From positions 1 through 64,000 of the forward strand of contig PLUE01000034.1 of NCBI GenBank assembly GCA_003164785.1: 64,000 nt of DNA, written 5' to 3'. Below the pieces are notes generated by a model. The model was not told the DNA's origin, did not search any database, and saw only the letters and a program-made list of their open reading frames with translations. Every line of letters starts with the position of its first letter. The stretch's first letter is position 1. A program made the position numbers and the translations under genes. Shown one piece after another: positions 25,301 through 32,132 of the stretch. The DNA is from Gammaproteobacteria bacterium. Lineage in GTDB: Bacteria > Pseudomonadota > Gammaproteobacteria > Steroidobacterales > Steroidobacteraceae.

Positions 25301-25866
25301 TCGCGGGAACGGGGCCACATTCGCATCAGTACGCCATCGTGCAGATAGAATTGGTGCCACAAAGCCGCCAAGGCATGCAGCCCGGCCAAAGCGAACAGCG
25401 CGTACGCCAGATAGCCATGAATGTCTTCCGTCGGATGAAAAATCGCGCGATTCTTCGCAACTCCCGGATTCACCTGGAACAGCCCGAAATCGAATATGCG
25501 GCCGTGATAAATGAACGTCACGAAGCCCAGGATGGGTGTGATGAACAGCAGCGCATACAGCAGCCAATGGACGGGGCTGGAAAACCGGCGCGCAAACGAT
25601 CCGACGTTGCCCGGCAGTACCGGTGGTGCATGACGGAACCGCCACCCGAGCCGGGCGATGAGCACCGCCCACAGCAACAGGCCGAGCAAGGCATGTACGT
25701 CGATCCAGAGCGCTTGCGTCTGTTTCGGCCAGCTATCGTGCAGCAGACCCAGGACACCCACGATCACGACCAAGGCGAACATGGTCCAGTGAAATGCCAT
25801 GGCGCCGCCGCCGTAACATGTGACGGGTGGAAGGGGGCGGCTCGATTCCAACGGGTCGGTGGGCAT
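25297..25866 (-). CDS. Cytochrome b561-family membrane diheme protein
   Basis: A 189-residue inner-membrane electron-transfer protein with four predicted helices: AFHWTMFALVVIVGVLGLL, DVHALLGLLLWAVLIARLG, WLLYALLFITPILGFVTFIY and YLAYALFALAGLHALAALW. The likely heme-ligand histidines are in AFHWTM, VHALLG, DIHGYL and LHALAALWHQF, as in bacterial b561 (CybB-like) proteins. It lies in the same strand group as the diheme cytochrome c and the porin-like cytochrome upstream, so it could pass quinol electrons to them. It is translationally coupled to the methyltransferase that follows. Confidence 0.88.
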   Translation of the reverse strand: MPTDPLESSRPLPPVTCYGGGAMAFHWTMFALVVIVGVLGLLHDSWPKQTQALWIDVHALLGLLLWAVLIARLGWRFRHAPPVLPGNVGSFARRFSSPVHWLLYALLFITPILGFVTFIYHGRIFDFGLFQVNPGVAKNRAIFHPTEDIHGYLAYALFALAGLHALAALWHQFYLHDGVLMRMWPRSRE

Positions 25867-25882
25867 CTTAGATTATTCCTGA

Positions 25883-26065
25883 TTACGAGGTTGCGGCGAC
25901 CTCCATGGCAACCACACCGTACTCGAGGCTGGTTTGAAAGCTTCTGGCCCAAATGCCGTTCTGATCGAGCGGCAGTTCGTGATCCAATCCAAGCAGTCCC
26001 CCACCGGCGTTTGCCAGCGGAGCATCCAGAATGCACGTCAATACAATTCCCGCCGCCAATCGCAT
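25883..26065 (-). pseudogene. Short secreted fragment resembling the N-terminus of a PAP2-family phosphatase
   Basis: From MRLAAGIVLTCILDAPLANA it has a signal peptide followed by GGGLLGLDHELPLDQNGIWA and SFQTSLEYGVV. This resembles the start of periplasmic PAP2-superfamily proteins (GxLGxDHxLxxDxxGIW...ALEYGV). It ends at EVAATS, only 16 bases before the cytochrome b561 gene, with the whole catalytic domain missing. It is therefore most likely a truncated gene. A genuine 60-residue secreted peptide cannot be excluded. Confidence 0.5.
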
Positions 26066-26260
26066 CGTTGAGCCCCTCGCTCGCTCCAAAAGCGCTGAAC
26101 CAGCGGGGAGCCTACCTTGCAGTTCACAAACTTTGCAACACAAAGTAAATGTGGGGGACGCCAACCGTCAAGTGCTTTTGGTGCGGTGTGTCGCCGGCGG
26201 CTCGTTTATACCGCTGCTGCCGGACGTTCAATGAAGCAGGAGGCGGAGACTTTGCCGATC

Positions 26261-26941
26261 CTAAATGCCCTCCAAGTAGGTGACGACCGCCTGCATCTGT
26301 TCCCGGTTCAAATCCTTGATGACACCGTGCATCACCGGAGCGGTGCGCAGCACGCTTTGAATCACCAGCAGTTGCTTGAGAAGATACGGTGCATGCTGGC
26401 CCGCGAGGCGTGGAAACGGACCGTTTCCCTCGGCGTGCGCGCCATGGCAATTGACGCATGCGACGATCTGCCGTGCCGGCACGCCTTCCGTAAATATCTG
26501 CTTGCCCTTTGCCATGAGTGCGGCGTTGCCGCTTCGTCCCGGCGTGGCGGATTGCTTGGAGAAGTATTCCGCGAGCCCCTTGATCGACGCATCGTCGAGT
26601 TGAGCCGCCATGCCCCACATGTAGGCTTGCGCGTCGGGATCTGCCCGGCTCTGGTCCTTGAACGCATGCAATTGCAATTCGATGTACGGCGCCGTTTGGG
26701 CCGCGAGAATCGGAAACGTCGGCGAGACGCTGCGGCCGCCTGCGCCGTGACACGCCGTGCACGTCTCGACGGTCTTTTGCAAATTGGTCCCCGGCGGGTC
26801 GCTCGCGGCCCCGTCCGCAAGGCAGACGCGGCTGAAAACGAGAAGTGCCGCCGCGATGATGGTGCCGTAGCGCGACTTCATCGTCGTAAATGCCCGGATT
26901 CCGATGCTCAATGCTTGCGAATGATTTGCGCGATTGTTCAT
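26261..26941 (-). CDS. Diheme c-type cytochrome (cytochrome c4/c553-like)
   Basis: A periplasmic electron carrier. Two CXXCH sites, CTACHGAGG and CVNCHGAHAEG, lie in two similar halves, each followed by a distal Met region (YMWGMAAQL and APVMHGVIKDL), as in cytochrome c4. The signal peptide starts near MKSRYGTIIAAALLVFSRVC. The start could be that Met (26881), the MNN Met (26941) or the GTG at 26950; 26941 is given because it follows the upstream stop by 9 bases. It is co-oriented with the porin-like cytochrome, so both are probably one transcript. Likely partner: the heme of that outer-membrane protein. Confidence 0.87.
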   Translation of the reverse strand: MNNRANHSQALSIGIRAFTTMKSRYGTIIAAALLVFSRVCLADGAASDPPGTNLQKTVETCTACHGAGGRSVSPTFPILAAQTAPYIELQLHAFKDQSRADPDAQAYMWGMAAQLDDASIKGLAEYFSKQSATPGRSGNAALMAKGKQIFTEGVPARQIVACVNCHGAHAEGNGPFPRLAGQHAPYLLKQLLVIQSVLRTAPVMHGVIKDLNREQMQAVVTYLEGI

Positions 26942-26950
26942 GGTGCGCAC

Positions 26951-28342
26951 TCAGTAATTCAGCCAGACCAAGGCGTACAACGTGTTGTTGTCGGATGCAT
27001 TACGTCCGGTCCCGTCATAGTTGGTCTTCAGTCCATTGAACTTCTCGTAGGCCACGTACTGCAGTTGGAGCTTCACGTTGAGCCACGGTAGGTAGTTCAC
27101 CTCGGTAATATAACCGCTGGTGTTGGGGCTGTAGTTCGCGCTGCCCGTGACCGGTGCTGCCGGATACAGGAGCGTGTCCGTGCTTCCCATGGTGTTGAAA
27201 TAGCCCAGCGTGCCGCCGATTCGGCGCCGGTACATGTATTCACCGGTGAGTTTGAACGTCTTTAGGTTATCGCCGACGTTGGCGGAGAACTGATCGATCA
27301 CGCTGGCATCGAGCGATTGAGTCTCGTGAATATAGGTCGCCAGGACGGTCGCCAGATGATCCTCGCCGATGAACTGGTATTGTGCGTCCACCGCGGCGTC
27401 CTTGTATTGGTCGGTGGCACCTTGCAGGGCCGTTCCGTTGCCGGGATGCACCCGGGTGACCAGGCCGTAGGTCCCAGCGGACAGGGAATTTCTGCCCCAT
27501 CGCTCCTCATAGACCAGACGCCAATAAGGGGAGAGACCGTGAATCACGTTGCTCTGCGTGCTGTCGAGCGGATGCGCGCCTCCGACGACGGCCGCCGTGT
27601 AGCCGGTAATTTCGGCGTACAGGTGATCGTCGAACCACGCGTAGACGCCGATGCCGGCGACACTCTGGCCCAAGCGACCATCGACTTGCGCGGACGCAAT
27701 CTGACCGGGGGCCACGGTGCTGCCGGAGTAGGGGAATCCCCAGGCCGGCGTCGTGTTCCATGCATCCTGCACCGTCGGATTGTTGTTGAGCGTGACACCC
27801 AGAATCATGTGATGATCATTGGCGTCCGCTCCGCCGAACGACAGATGATGGGCATAACGAATGTCCGTATTGTCGAGCCCAAAATGATCGGCCGCTCCAT
27901 CATAGGTGAGTTGCATGAACGCCCCGAGCTCGTCGGCTATCTTCCCTGCATAGAAGAGGCTCACCTGATCCGGGAACAACACCTCGCCGTCCTTTGATAG
28001 CGCGCCCGGCAAGGCGCTGTCCGGCAGGGCCTTGCCCGTGTGGGTATACGACACCTGGAGCATCGCGCTGATGGGAGGAATGGAATTGAGCGCGAGAGTT
28101 TGATTGTCGTCGACATCGATGTTGGTTATCTGCTTGATGTTGTCGAGCACGTAACCATTTAGTTTGAACTCGCGACCGAACGGAGTGAGTTCTGGAAATA
28201 CCGTATGGCACGCTGCGCAGGCCATACCGGTCTGCCGCGCGAAACTGGGCACAGCCCAACTTGGGCCCACCGCCATTACCGGGGCGGTGAGCAACAAAAA
28301 TTTCAATAACGCATGACGCAAACTGCGTGAGCGAAAGATCAT
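26951..28342 (-). CDS. Outer-membrane beta-barrel protein with N-terminal c-type heme (porin-cytochrome fusion)
   Basis: A 463-residue exported protein. A signal peptide (LLKFLLLTAPVMAVGPSWAV) is followed by one heme site in FARQTGMACAACHTVFPELT, then PFGREFKLNGYVL. About 390 residues of alternating hydrophobic and aromatic beta-strand sequence follow, ending in an aromatic outer-membrane signature (LYALVWLNY). This layout is shared with Cyc2-type fused cytochrome-porins that carry electrons across the outer membrane; I do not claim Cyc2 orthology. A diheme cytochrome c starts almost at its stop codon. Role inferred: electron exchange with an extracellular donor or acceptor. Confidence 0.8.
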   Translation of the reverse strand: MIFRSRSLRHALLKFLLLTAPVMAVGPSWAVPSFARQTGMACAACHTVFPELTPFGREFKLNGYVLDNIKQITNIDVDDNQTLALNSIPPISAMLQVSYTHTGKALPDSALPGALSKDGEVLFPDQVSLFYAGKIADELGAFMQLTYDGAADHFGLDNTDIRYAHHLSFGGADANDHHMILGVTLNNNPTVQDAWNTTPAWGFPYSGSTVAPGQIASAQVDGRLGQSVAGIGVYAWFDDHLYAEITGYTAAVVGGAHPLDSTQSNVIHGLSPYWRLVYEERWGRNSLSAGTYGLVTRVHPGNGTALQGATDQYKDAAVDAQYQFIGEDHLATVLATYIHETQSLDASVIDQFSANVGDNLKTFKLTGEYMYRRRIGGTLGYFNTMGSTDTLLYPAAPVTGSANYSPNTSGYITEVNYLPWLNVKLQLQYVAYEKFNGLKTNYDGTGRNASDNNTLYALVWLNY

Positions 28343-28601
28343 CTATCTACTCCCCATTCAAGTCCGCGCACAATCAATAACGACCTTCGCTTGGTGGAGA
28401 AGCATGGCGGGAGATGAGGCGAAAGTCTGTACGGGAATACCCGTATCGAGATGAAGTGGATCGCATGGGCATATTCAACAGCACCCTATCGGCTTTCGAG
28501 CACCGTTTGCGGTGCGGTGACGACCGCGGTGCGCCGGATGCGGCCGCCACCGCTCGGACGGCCACGCCCCATTGCCAAGGGGATGCGAGGCTCTGGGTAA
28601 A

Positions 28602-29531
28602 TCATGAGGCGGGGCAGAGGGGTTTGCGAGCGTTAAGGTAGGCCACGCGATCGGTGGTGACTGCTTTTCCGGATTCCACCGTGGGCCTGACCAGCTTCTC
28701 AAACAAGTCGCGCTCGTCAGGCGAGAAGCTCTTCTCGAGAATGGTCGCGAGCGAGGGAGCCCACGGGTGGGGTGAGATGCCGAGAAATACGGACCAGTTG
28801 GTAACGAGGGAGGGCATGATGTCGATGTGTAGGCGCATGTGTATTGCGGTGAAGCCAGCCGCATTGGCAAAGTTCACCAAGTTGCGCTCGGAGAAATTGA
28901 CGATTGGTGACTCGGCGCACGCAGCCTCGGTGTCCGGAAATTGGGCGGACTTCCATCGATGCAAGAGGCCCAGAAACGGATCCCGCGGTGCGGCGGTCTG
29001 CGCTTCAATGCGCGTCCTGAGAACACGCGTGAGGAACGCCTCATCCTGCAAAATGGGCTCCGCGATGCTGATGAAGCCGCCTGGCTTCAAGACCCGATGA
29101 AACTCATTGAATGCCGCCGTCTTGTCCGAAACGTAGGCAATCGCCGCGCGGGCGACAACGACGTCTATCGAGGCATCAGCGATTCCGGCAAGATTCTGCG
29201 CCGAGAGTTGGAGGAATCGGCATTGGTCACTCACCTTCCGGTGCGTCGCGATCTGCTCGGCATGCCGAAGCATGGGCGCGGAGATGTCGGTGAGGATTAC
29301 TTTGACTGCACCAAATCGTTCGATGGCCCGGAACGCCACCAATCCCTCCCCCGAGCCGATGTCGAGAAGCGTCATTCCGGGCGAAATATGCGCGGCATCG
29401 AGCACGTTTTCCGCAAAGCGAGCGACGGATTCCTGCACGGCAATGTCATAGGTCGGATCGTCCCCGTGACGGCGGTGCAATAGCCATTCGGACCATTCAT
29501 CCGCTTCCTCATCCGGCCGATTACCCGTCAC
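28602..29531 (-). CDS. Class I SAM-dependent methyltransferase
   Basis: A 309-residue cytoplasmic enzyme. SAM-binding motifs are the glycine loop LLDIGSGEGLVAF, the acidic post-strand residue in VILTDISAPML, and DVVVARAAIAYVSDKT with the FHRVLKPGGFISIAEP strand, as in Methyltransf_11/25 proteins. The C-terminal 110 residues vary within the superfamily and do not reveal the substrate. It is separated from the porin-cytochrome gene by about 260 bases with no recognised gene. It may be an independent unit. Confidence 0.82.
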   Translation of the reverse strand: MTGNRPDEEADEWSEWLLHRRHGDDPTYDIAVQESVARFAENVLDAAHISPGMTLLDIGSGEGLVAFRAIERFGAVKVILTDISAPMLRHAEQIATHRKVSDQCRFLQLSAQNLAGIADASIDVVVARAAIAYVSDKTAAFNEFHRVLKPGGFISIAEPILQDEAFLTRVLRTRIEAQTAAPRDPFLGLLHRWKSAQFPDTEAACAESPIVNFSERNLVNFANAAGFTAIHMRLHIDIMPSLVTNWSVFLGISPHPWAPSLATILEKSFSPDERDLFEKLVRPTVESGKAVTTDRVAYLNARKPLCPAS

Positions 29532-29581
29532 GAGACCTCCGATCTGTTACGCGCGGCAGGTCAAAAACTTCGGAAACCCCC

Positions 29582-29607
29582 TAAAGTTTCCCGGCCGGTG
29601 CCGATAC
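29582..29607 (+). promoter_or_regulatory. Sigma-28 (FliA)-type promoter
   Basis: TAAAGTTT then a 10-base gap then GCCGATAC closely matches the FliA consensus (TAAAGTTT-N11-GCCGATAA), with a spacer one base short and one mismatch at the last position. It faces the small gene at 29665, whose ATG is about 58 bases downstream with a GGAGG ribosome binding site. No other sigma-28-like site was noticed in the window. Confidence 0.65.
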
Positions 29608-29664
29608 TTTGTATCGCAAAGAGAAAGATGTCCACTTCGAGTTCAGTTTTTGGAGGCTATTTCA

Positions 29665-29835
29665 ATGACCATTTCCAGCGTCTCACCCTCGGCCGTTCCG
29701 ACGGTCCATGCTCCCGCCGCCGCTAAACCTCAAAGCGGGCAAGCCGTTCAAGCCGCCAAACCGGCTCCAGCACCCGTTGTAGCCGACAGTGATGGCGATC
29801 ACGATGGAAGTGGGCGGATTAACGTCACAGCGTAA
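29665..29835 (+). CDS. Small Ala/Pro-rich protein with acidic DxDGDHDG tail
   Basis: A 56-residue protein with a strong ribosome binding site (TGGAGG, 8 bases before the ATG). The N-terminal two thirds is a low-complexity Ser/Ala/Pro/Gln segment (TISSVSPSAVPTVHAPAAAK). The C-terminus has SDGDHDGSGRINVTA, resembling a calcium-binding DxDxD loop. I have an impression of similar short bacterial proteins ending in DGDHDG...VxA, but no function is known to me. The sigma-28-like promoter suggests expression with the flagellar/chemotaxis regulon. There is no signal peptide or membrane helix. Confidence 0.7.
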   Translation: MTISSVSPSAVPTVHAPAAAKPQSGQAVQAAKPAPAPVVADSDGDHDGSGRINVTA

Positions 29836-29972
29836 AAGTCGCGAACCCCTCGAGGGTGGTTCCGTCGCCTATGCGGATGTTCAGCCCAATGGGTACATCG
29901 ATCATTTTTTTGTGGCCGCCGCCTTCGTGCGACAAGGCGTGGGGGCGCGTGGCCCTGGCACGCGCCCTGGGG

Positions 29973-30227
29973 TTAGCGCTTGAACCCTCTGGCGTGCTCC
30001 GGATCATCCAATTCGTCGGCCAATTCGTCTTCTTGCGCGTCGAGGAAAATGACCCCCTCATTGTCGGGATCGGGCATCTCCACATCCGCGTCCGCCTGAA
30101 GTTTGGCCAAGGCGAGGTTCAGGAGTTCTTCGCGTTGCAGCGCCTTGTCCGAGTCATACAGGTCCTCCAACTTCGTGCCGGGTGCATCGATCGTGATGAT
30201 CAGGGGTACGATGACAATGACCTTCAT
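29973..30227 (-). CDS. Small acidic hypothetical protein
   Basis: An 84-residue protein, MKVIVIVPLIITIDAPGTKL, with a hydrophobic first strand and a strongly acidic second half (EMPDPDNEGVIFLDAQEDEL). No family recognised. Its ATG overlaps the stop of the Lys-rich coiled-coil gene upstream (ATGA), so the acidic and basic proteins are translationally coupled and could form a pair (inference from charge and linkage). The interval from here to the DxDGDHDG gene (about 137 bases) holds nothing recognised. Confidence 0.65.
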   Translation of the reverse strand: MKVIVIVPLIITIDAPGTKLEDLYDSDKALQREELLNLALAKLQADADVEMPDPDNEGVIFLDAQEDELADELDDPEHARGFKR

Positions 30228-30460
30228 GATGCCTTCCTGCGCTTCGCCGTCTTTTTGGCGGCTTTCTTGACCGCTTTCTTGGCGGCCTTCTTGGTGGTTT
30301 TGCGCGGCTTCCGGGGCGTGCCGGGAGATTCGTCGGGCTGCTGATCCACGAACTCCTTCAACTTGCTGATGATTTCCAGCGCTTCCTCGAGCAATGCCTT
30401 GAGGTTCTTGTTCTGCTTTCGCAGGGCGGCGTTCTCGGATTTAAGTTCGGCGTCGTTCAT
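30224..30460 (-). CDS. Small coiled-coil protein with histone H1-like Lys/Ala tail
   Basis: A 78-residue protein from MNDAELKSENAALRKQNKNL. Residues 1-40 form a heptad-patterned coiled coil, the middle is Pro/Glu-rich, and the last 30 residues are repeats of the KKAAKKAVKK type, like the DNA-binding tails of bacterial histone-like proteins. The tracked 387-residue ORF is mostly antisense to the Crp/Fnr-like gene, so only this C-terminal part is called. It could bind nucleic acid. It is coupled by ATGA to the acidic gene downstream. Confidence 0.68.
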   Translation of the reverse strand: MNDAELKSENAALRKQNKNLKALLEEALEIISKLKEFVDQQPDESPGTPRKPRKTTKKAAKKAVKKAAKKTAKRRKAS

Positions 30461-30883
30461 GGAGTTCCCGCTTTTATGGGTTGCTAAAGGGGGGAATGAT
30501 AAGCTGGCTGCCACCTCCGCGGAGCCGTTTGTCGCATGTCTGCAGCAATATTTGACTTGGGCGGCACCCAACTGCGGGCGGCCGTTGCCGCGGATGACGG
30601 GACTCTCGGGCCCATCATGAAACAGCGCATCGGCAGCGTCGCGGCCGGCGATGCGCCCGCCGACATCGATTATGGTGGCGAGATTGGTCATGGCATCGTG
30701 GATGAGTCGCCGGATGCGCCGGCGGCGAACGATTATTTCGTCCCTATGTGCGGTAGCAGACGCAACGCAACAGAAATTGGCGCAGACTAGGCGGGTAAAA
30801 TCTGTCGTAACCCGAGCAAGCTGGGGATTTCGCGGCCTGCATGCCAATAGCGCACCCGCGAAAGCGGCACCTCCGGGAATACC
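30461..30883. other. Divergent intergenic region
   Basis: About 420 bases between the Lys-tail coiled-coil gene and the Crp/Fnr-like gene, so it should carry both promoters. A plus-strand frame at 30536 begins SAAIFDLGGTQLRAAVAADD, which looks like the phosphate-binding start of a ROK-family kinase. The similarity fades within about 25 residues and the frame ends at 84, so it is not called as a gene. Confidence 0.4.
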
Positions 30884-31576
30884 ATGTCCATCGTCAAGAA
30901 CCAGCTTATCGAGAGCCTTCCGCGCAAGGAGCAAGCCCGCTTGCTCGGCGACTGCGAATTGGTGCAGTTGGTGTTGCAAGACGTGCTCTGCGAGCCTGGG
31001 CAGGTGGCCAAATACGCGTACTTTCCCACAGAGAGCTTCATATCGCTCATCACGGCGGTGGACGGAAAACCGGTCCTCGAAGTGGGAATGGTGGGACGCG
31101 AGGGCCTGCTTGGAGCGGAACTGGCCATGGGCGTAGGCGTCTCGCCGCTGCATGCGGTCGTGCAGGGTGCCGGCGGCGCCTGGCGGTTGGGCGCACGGCA
31201 ATTTCGAGCGGAGTTGAAGCGCAGCGCGCCGCTTCAGCAATGCATCGACCGGTATCTCTACGTCGTCATGGGGCAGCTCGCGACCTCCGCGGGATGCCTG
31301 CGATTCCACAATATCACCCAGCGCATGGCGCGCTGGTTGCTGATGACCCAGGATCGTGCCCTGAAAGACCAATTCCGCGTCACCCACGAATTTCTGGCCT
31401 TCATGTTGGGCGTGCGGCGGGTGGGAATCACCAATACGGCCAGCGAGTTACAACGTCGCGGTCTCATCCAGTATCGGCGCGGAGAACTTACGGTCTTGGA
31501 CCGGCCCGGTTTGGAGGCTGCCGCCTGCAGCTGCTACGAGGTGGACCGGCGCACCTATGCCGCGCTCCTGCATTGA
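30884..31576 (+). CDS. Crp/Fnr-family transcription regulator, copy 1
   Basis: A 230-residue regulator with an N-terminal cyclic-nucleotide-binding-like barrel (YAYFPTESFISLITAVDGKP, EVGMVGREGLLGAELAMGVG) and a C-terminal helix-turn-helix (THEFLAFMLGVRRVGITNTA, then LQRRGLIQYRRGELTVLDRP). There is no CxxC...C iron-sulfur set at the N-terminus, so it is not a classic Fnr oxygen sensor, and the cAMP-contact residues of Crp are not evident. The C-terminal LDRPGLEAAACSCYEVDR is shared with the paralogue at 33866. It may control the nearby cytochrome or lipid genes (inference). Confidence 0.87.
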   Translation: MSIVKNQLIESLPRKEQARLLGDCELVQLVLQDVLCEPGQVAKYAYFPTESFISLITAVDGKPVLEVGMVGREGLLGAELAMGVGVSPLHAVVQGAGGAWRLGARQFRAELKRSAPLQQCIDRYLYVVMGQLATSAGCLRFHNITQRMARWLLMTQDRALKDQFRVTHEFLAFMLGVRRVGITNTASELQRRGLIQYRRGELTVLDRPGLEAAACSCYEVDRRTYAALLH

Positions 31577-31588
31577 CAACGCTCCGAT

Positions 31589-31819
31589 CTATTTCGGCAT
31601 TTTGTTGCCGTTCGCCTTGAATTTTTCGCCGAGAGGCGTCAGTGCACCGCCGCCCTTGGGGTTGGTGTGACAATCCCCGCATGCCTTGCCCGTCTCGGTG
31701 CCAAATTGCGCCGTGGCGATCGCGGGCCGTGTGACTATCAATGTGAGCGCGCTGGCGACGACGATCGCGGCGGCCGTGCCCGTGGCGATCGCGAACGCGT
31801 TCCCTTTGGTGATTTTCAT
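31589..31819 (-). CDS. Small exported monoheme cytochrome-like protein
   Basis: A 76-residue protein with a signal anchor or signal peptide (FAIATGTAAAIVVASALTLI) and one heme site in GTETGKACGDCHTNPKGGGA, followed by LTPLGEKFKANGNKMPK. The order TGxxCxxCHT...LTPxGxxFKxNG is the same as in the N-terminal heme module of the 463-residue porin-cytochrome at 26951-28342, so this looks like a stand-alone copy of that module. It converges on the Crp/Fnr-like gene with 12 bases between. Role inferred: periplasmic electron carrier or partner. Confidence 0.78.
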   Translation of the reverse strand: MKITKGNAFAIATGTAAAIVVASALTLIVTRPAIATAQFGTETGKACGDCHTNPKGGGALTPLGEKFKANGNKMPK

Positions 31820-32132
31820 AATCGAGTTGTCCTTGAAAATTGTGAAGCCAACGCTCTGGTCGCGCGATTGACTAGTGAAGGCTCAAAGATTGGAGCACGA
31901 GAGGAGAATATAGACAATCACCCTCCGCGTCTGTGCGCTGTCGTACGGGGTCCCGTACCGCGGTGCGATGGGGTTCACGCCGACAGTGCGTTACCGGACG
32001 GACTTTCGCGGCCTCGCAGCATATCCTGCCACGAGGATCAGGTCGTCCTCGAGACGGCGTTTGGCGGAGCGCGCTTGCTCGACGAACTGGAGGACGATCC
32101 GCTGCCGCGAATTTGTTGACGCGGCATGCCGC
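31820..32132. other. Intergenic, no gene seen
   Basis: About 310 bases between the oleate hydratase stop and the small cytochrome start. Overlapping open frames exist on the plus strand, but none resembles a known protein. Confidence 0.45.

Noticed and set aside
30536-30790. Apparent ROK-kinase start (FDLGGTQLRAA)
   Set aside because: Similarity lasts about 25 residues and the frame ends at 84 codons without other kinase motifs; probably chance or a tiny relic.
30461-31387. N-terminal two thirds of the 387-codon minus-strand ORF
   Set aside because: Mostly antisense to the Crp/Fnr-like gene; only the final 78 codons look like a real protein.
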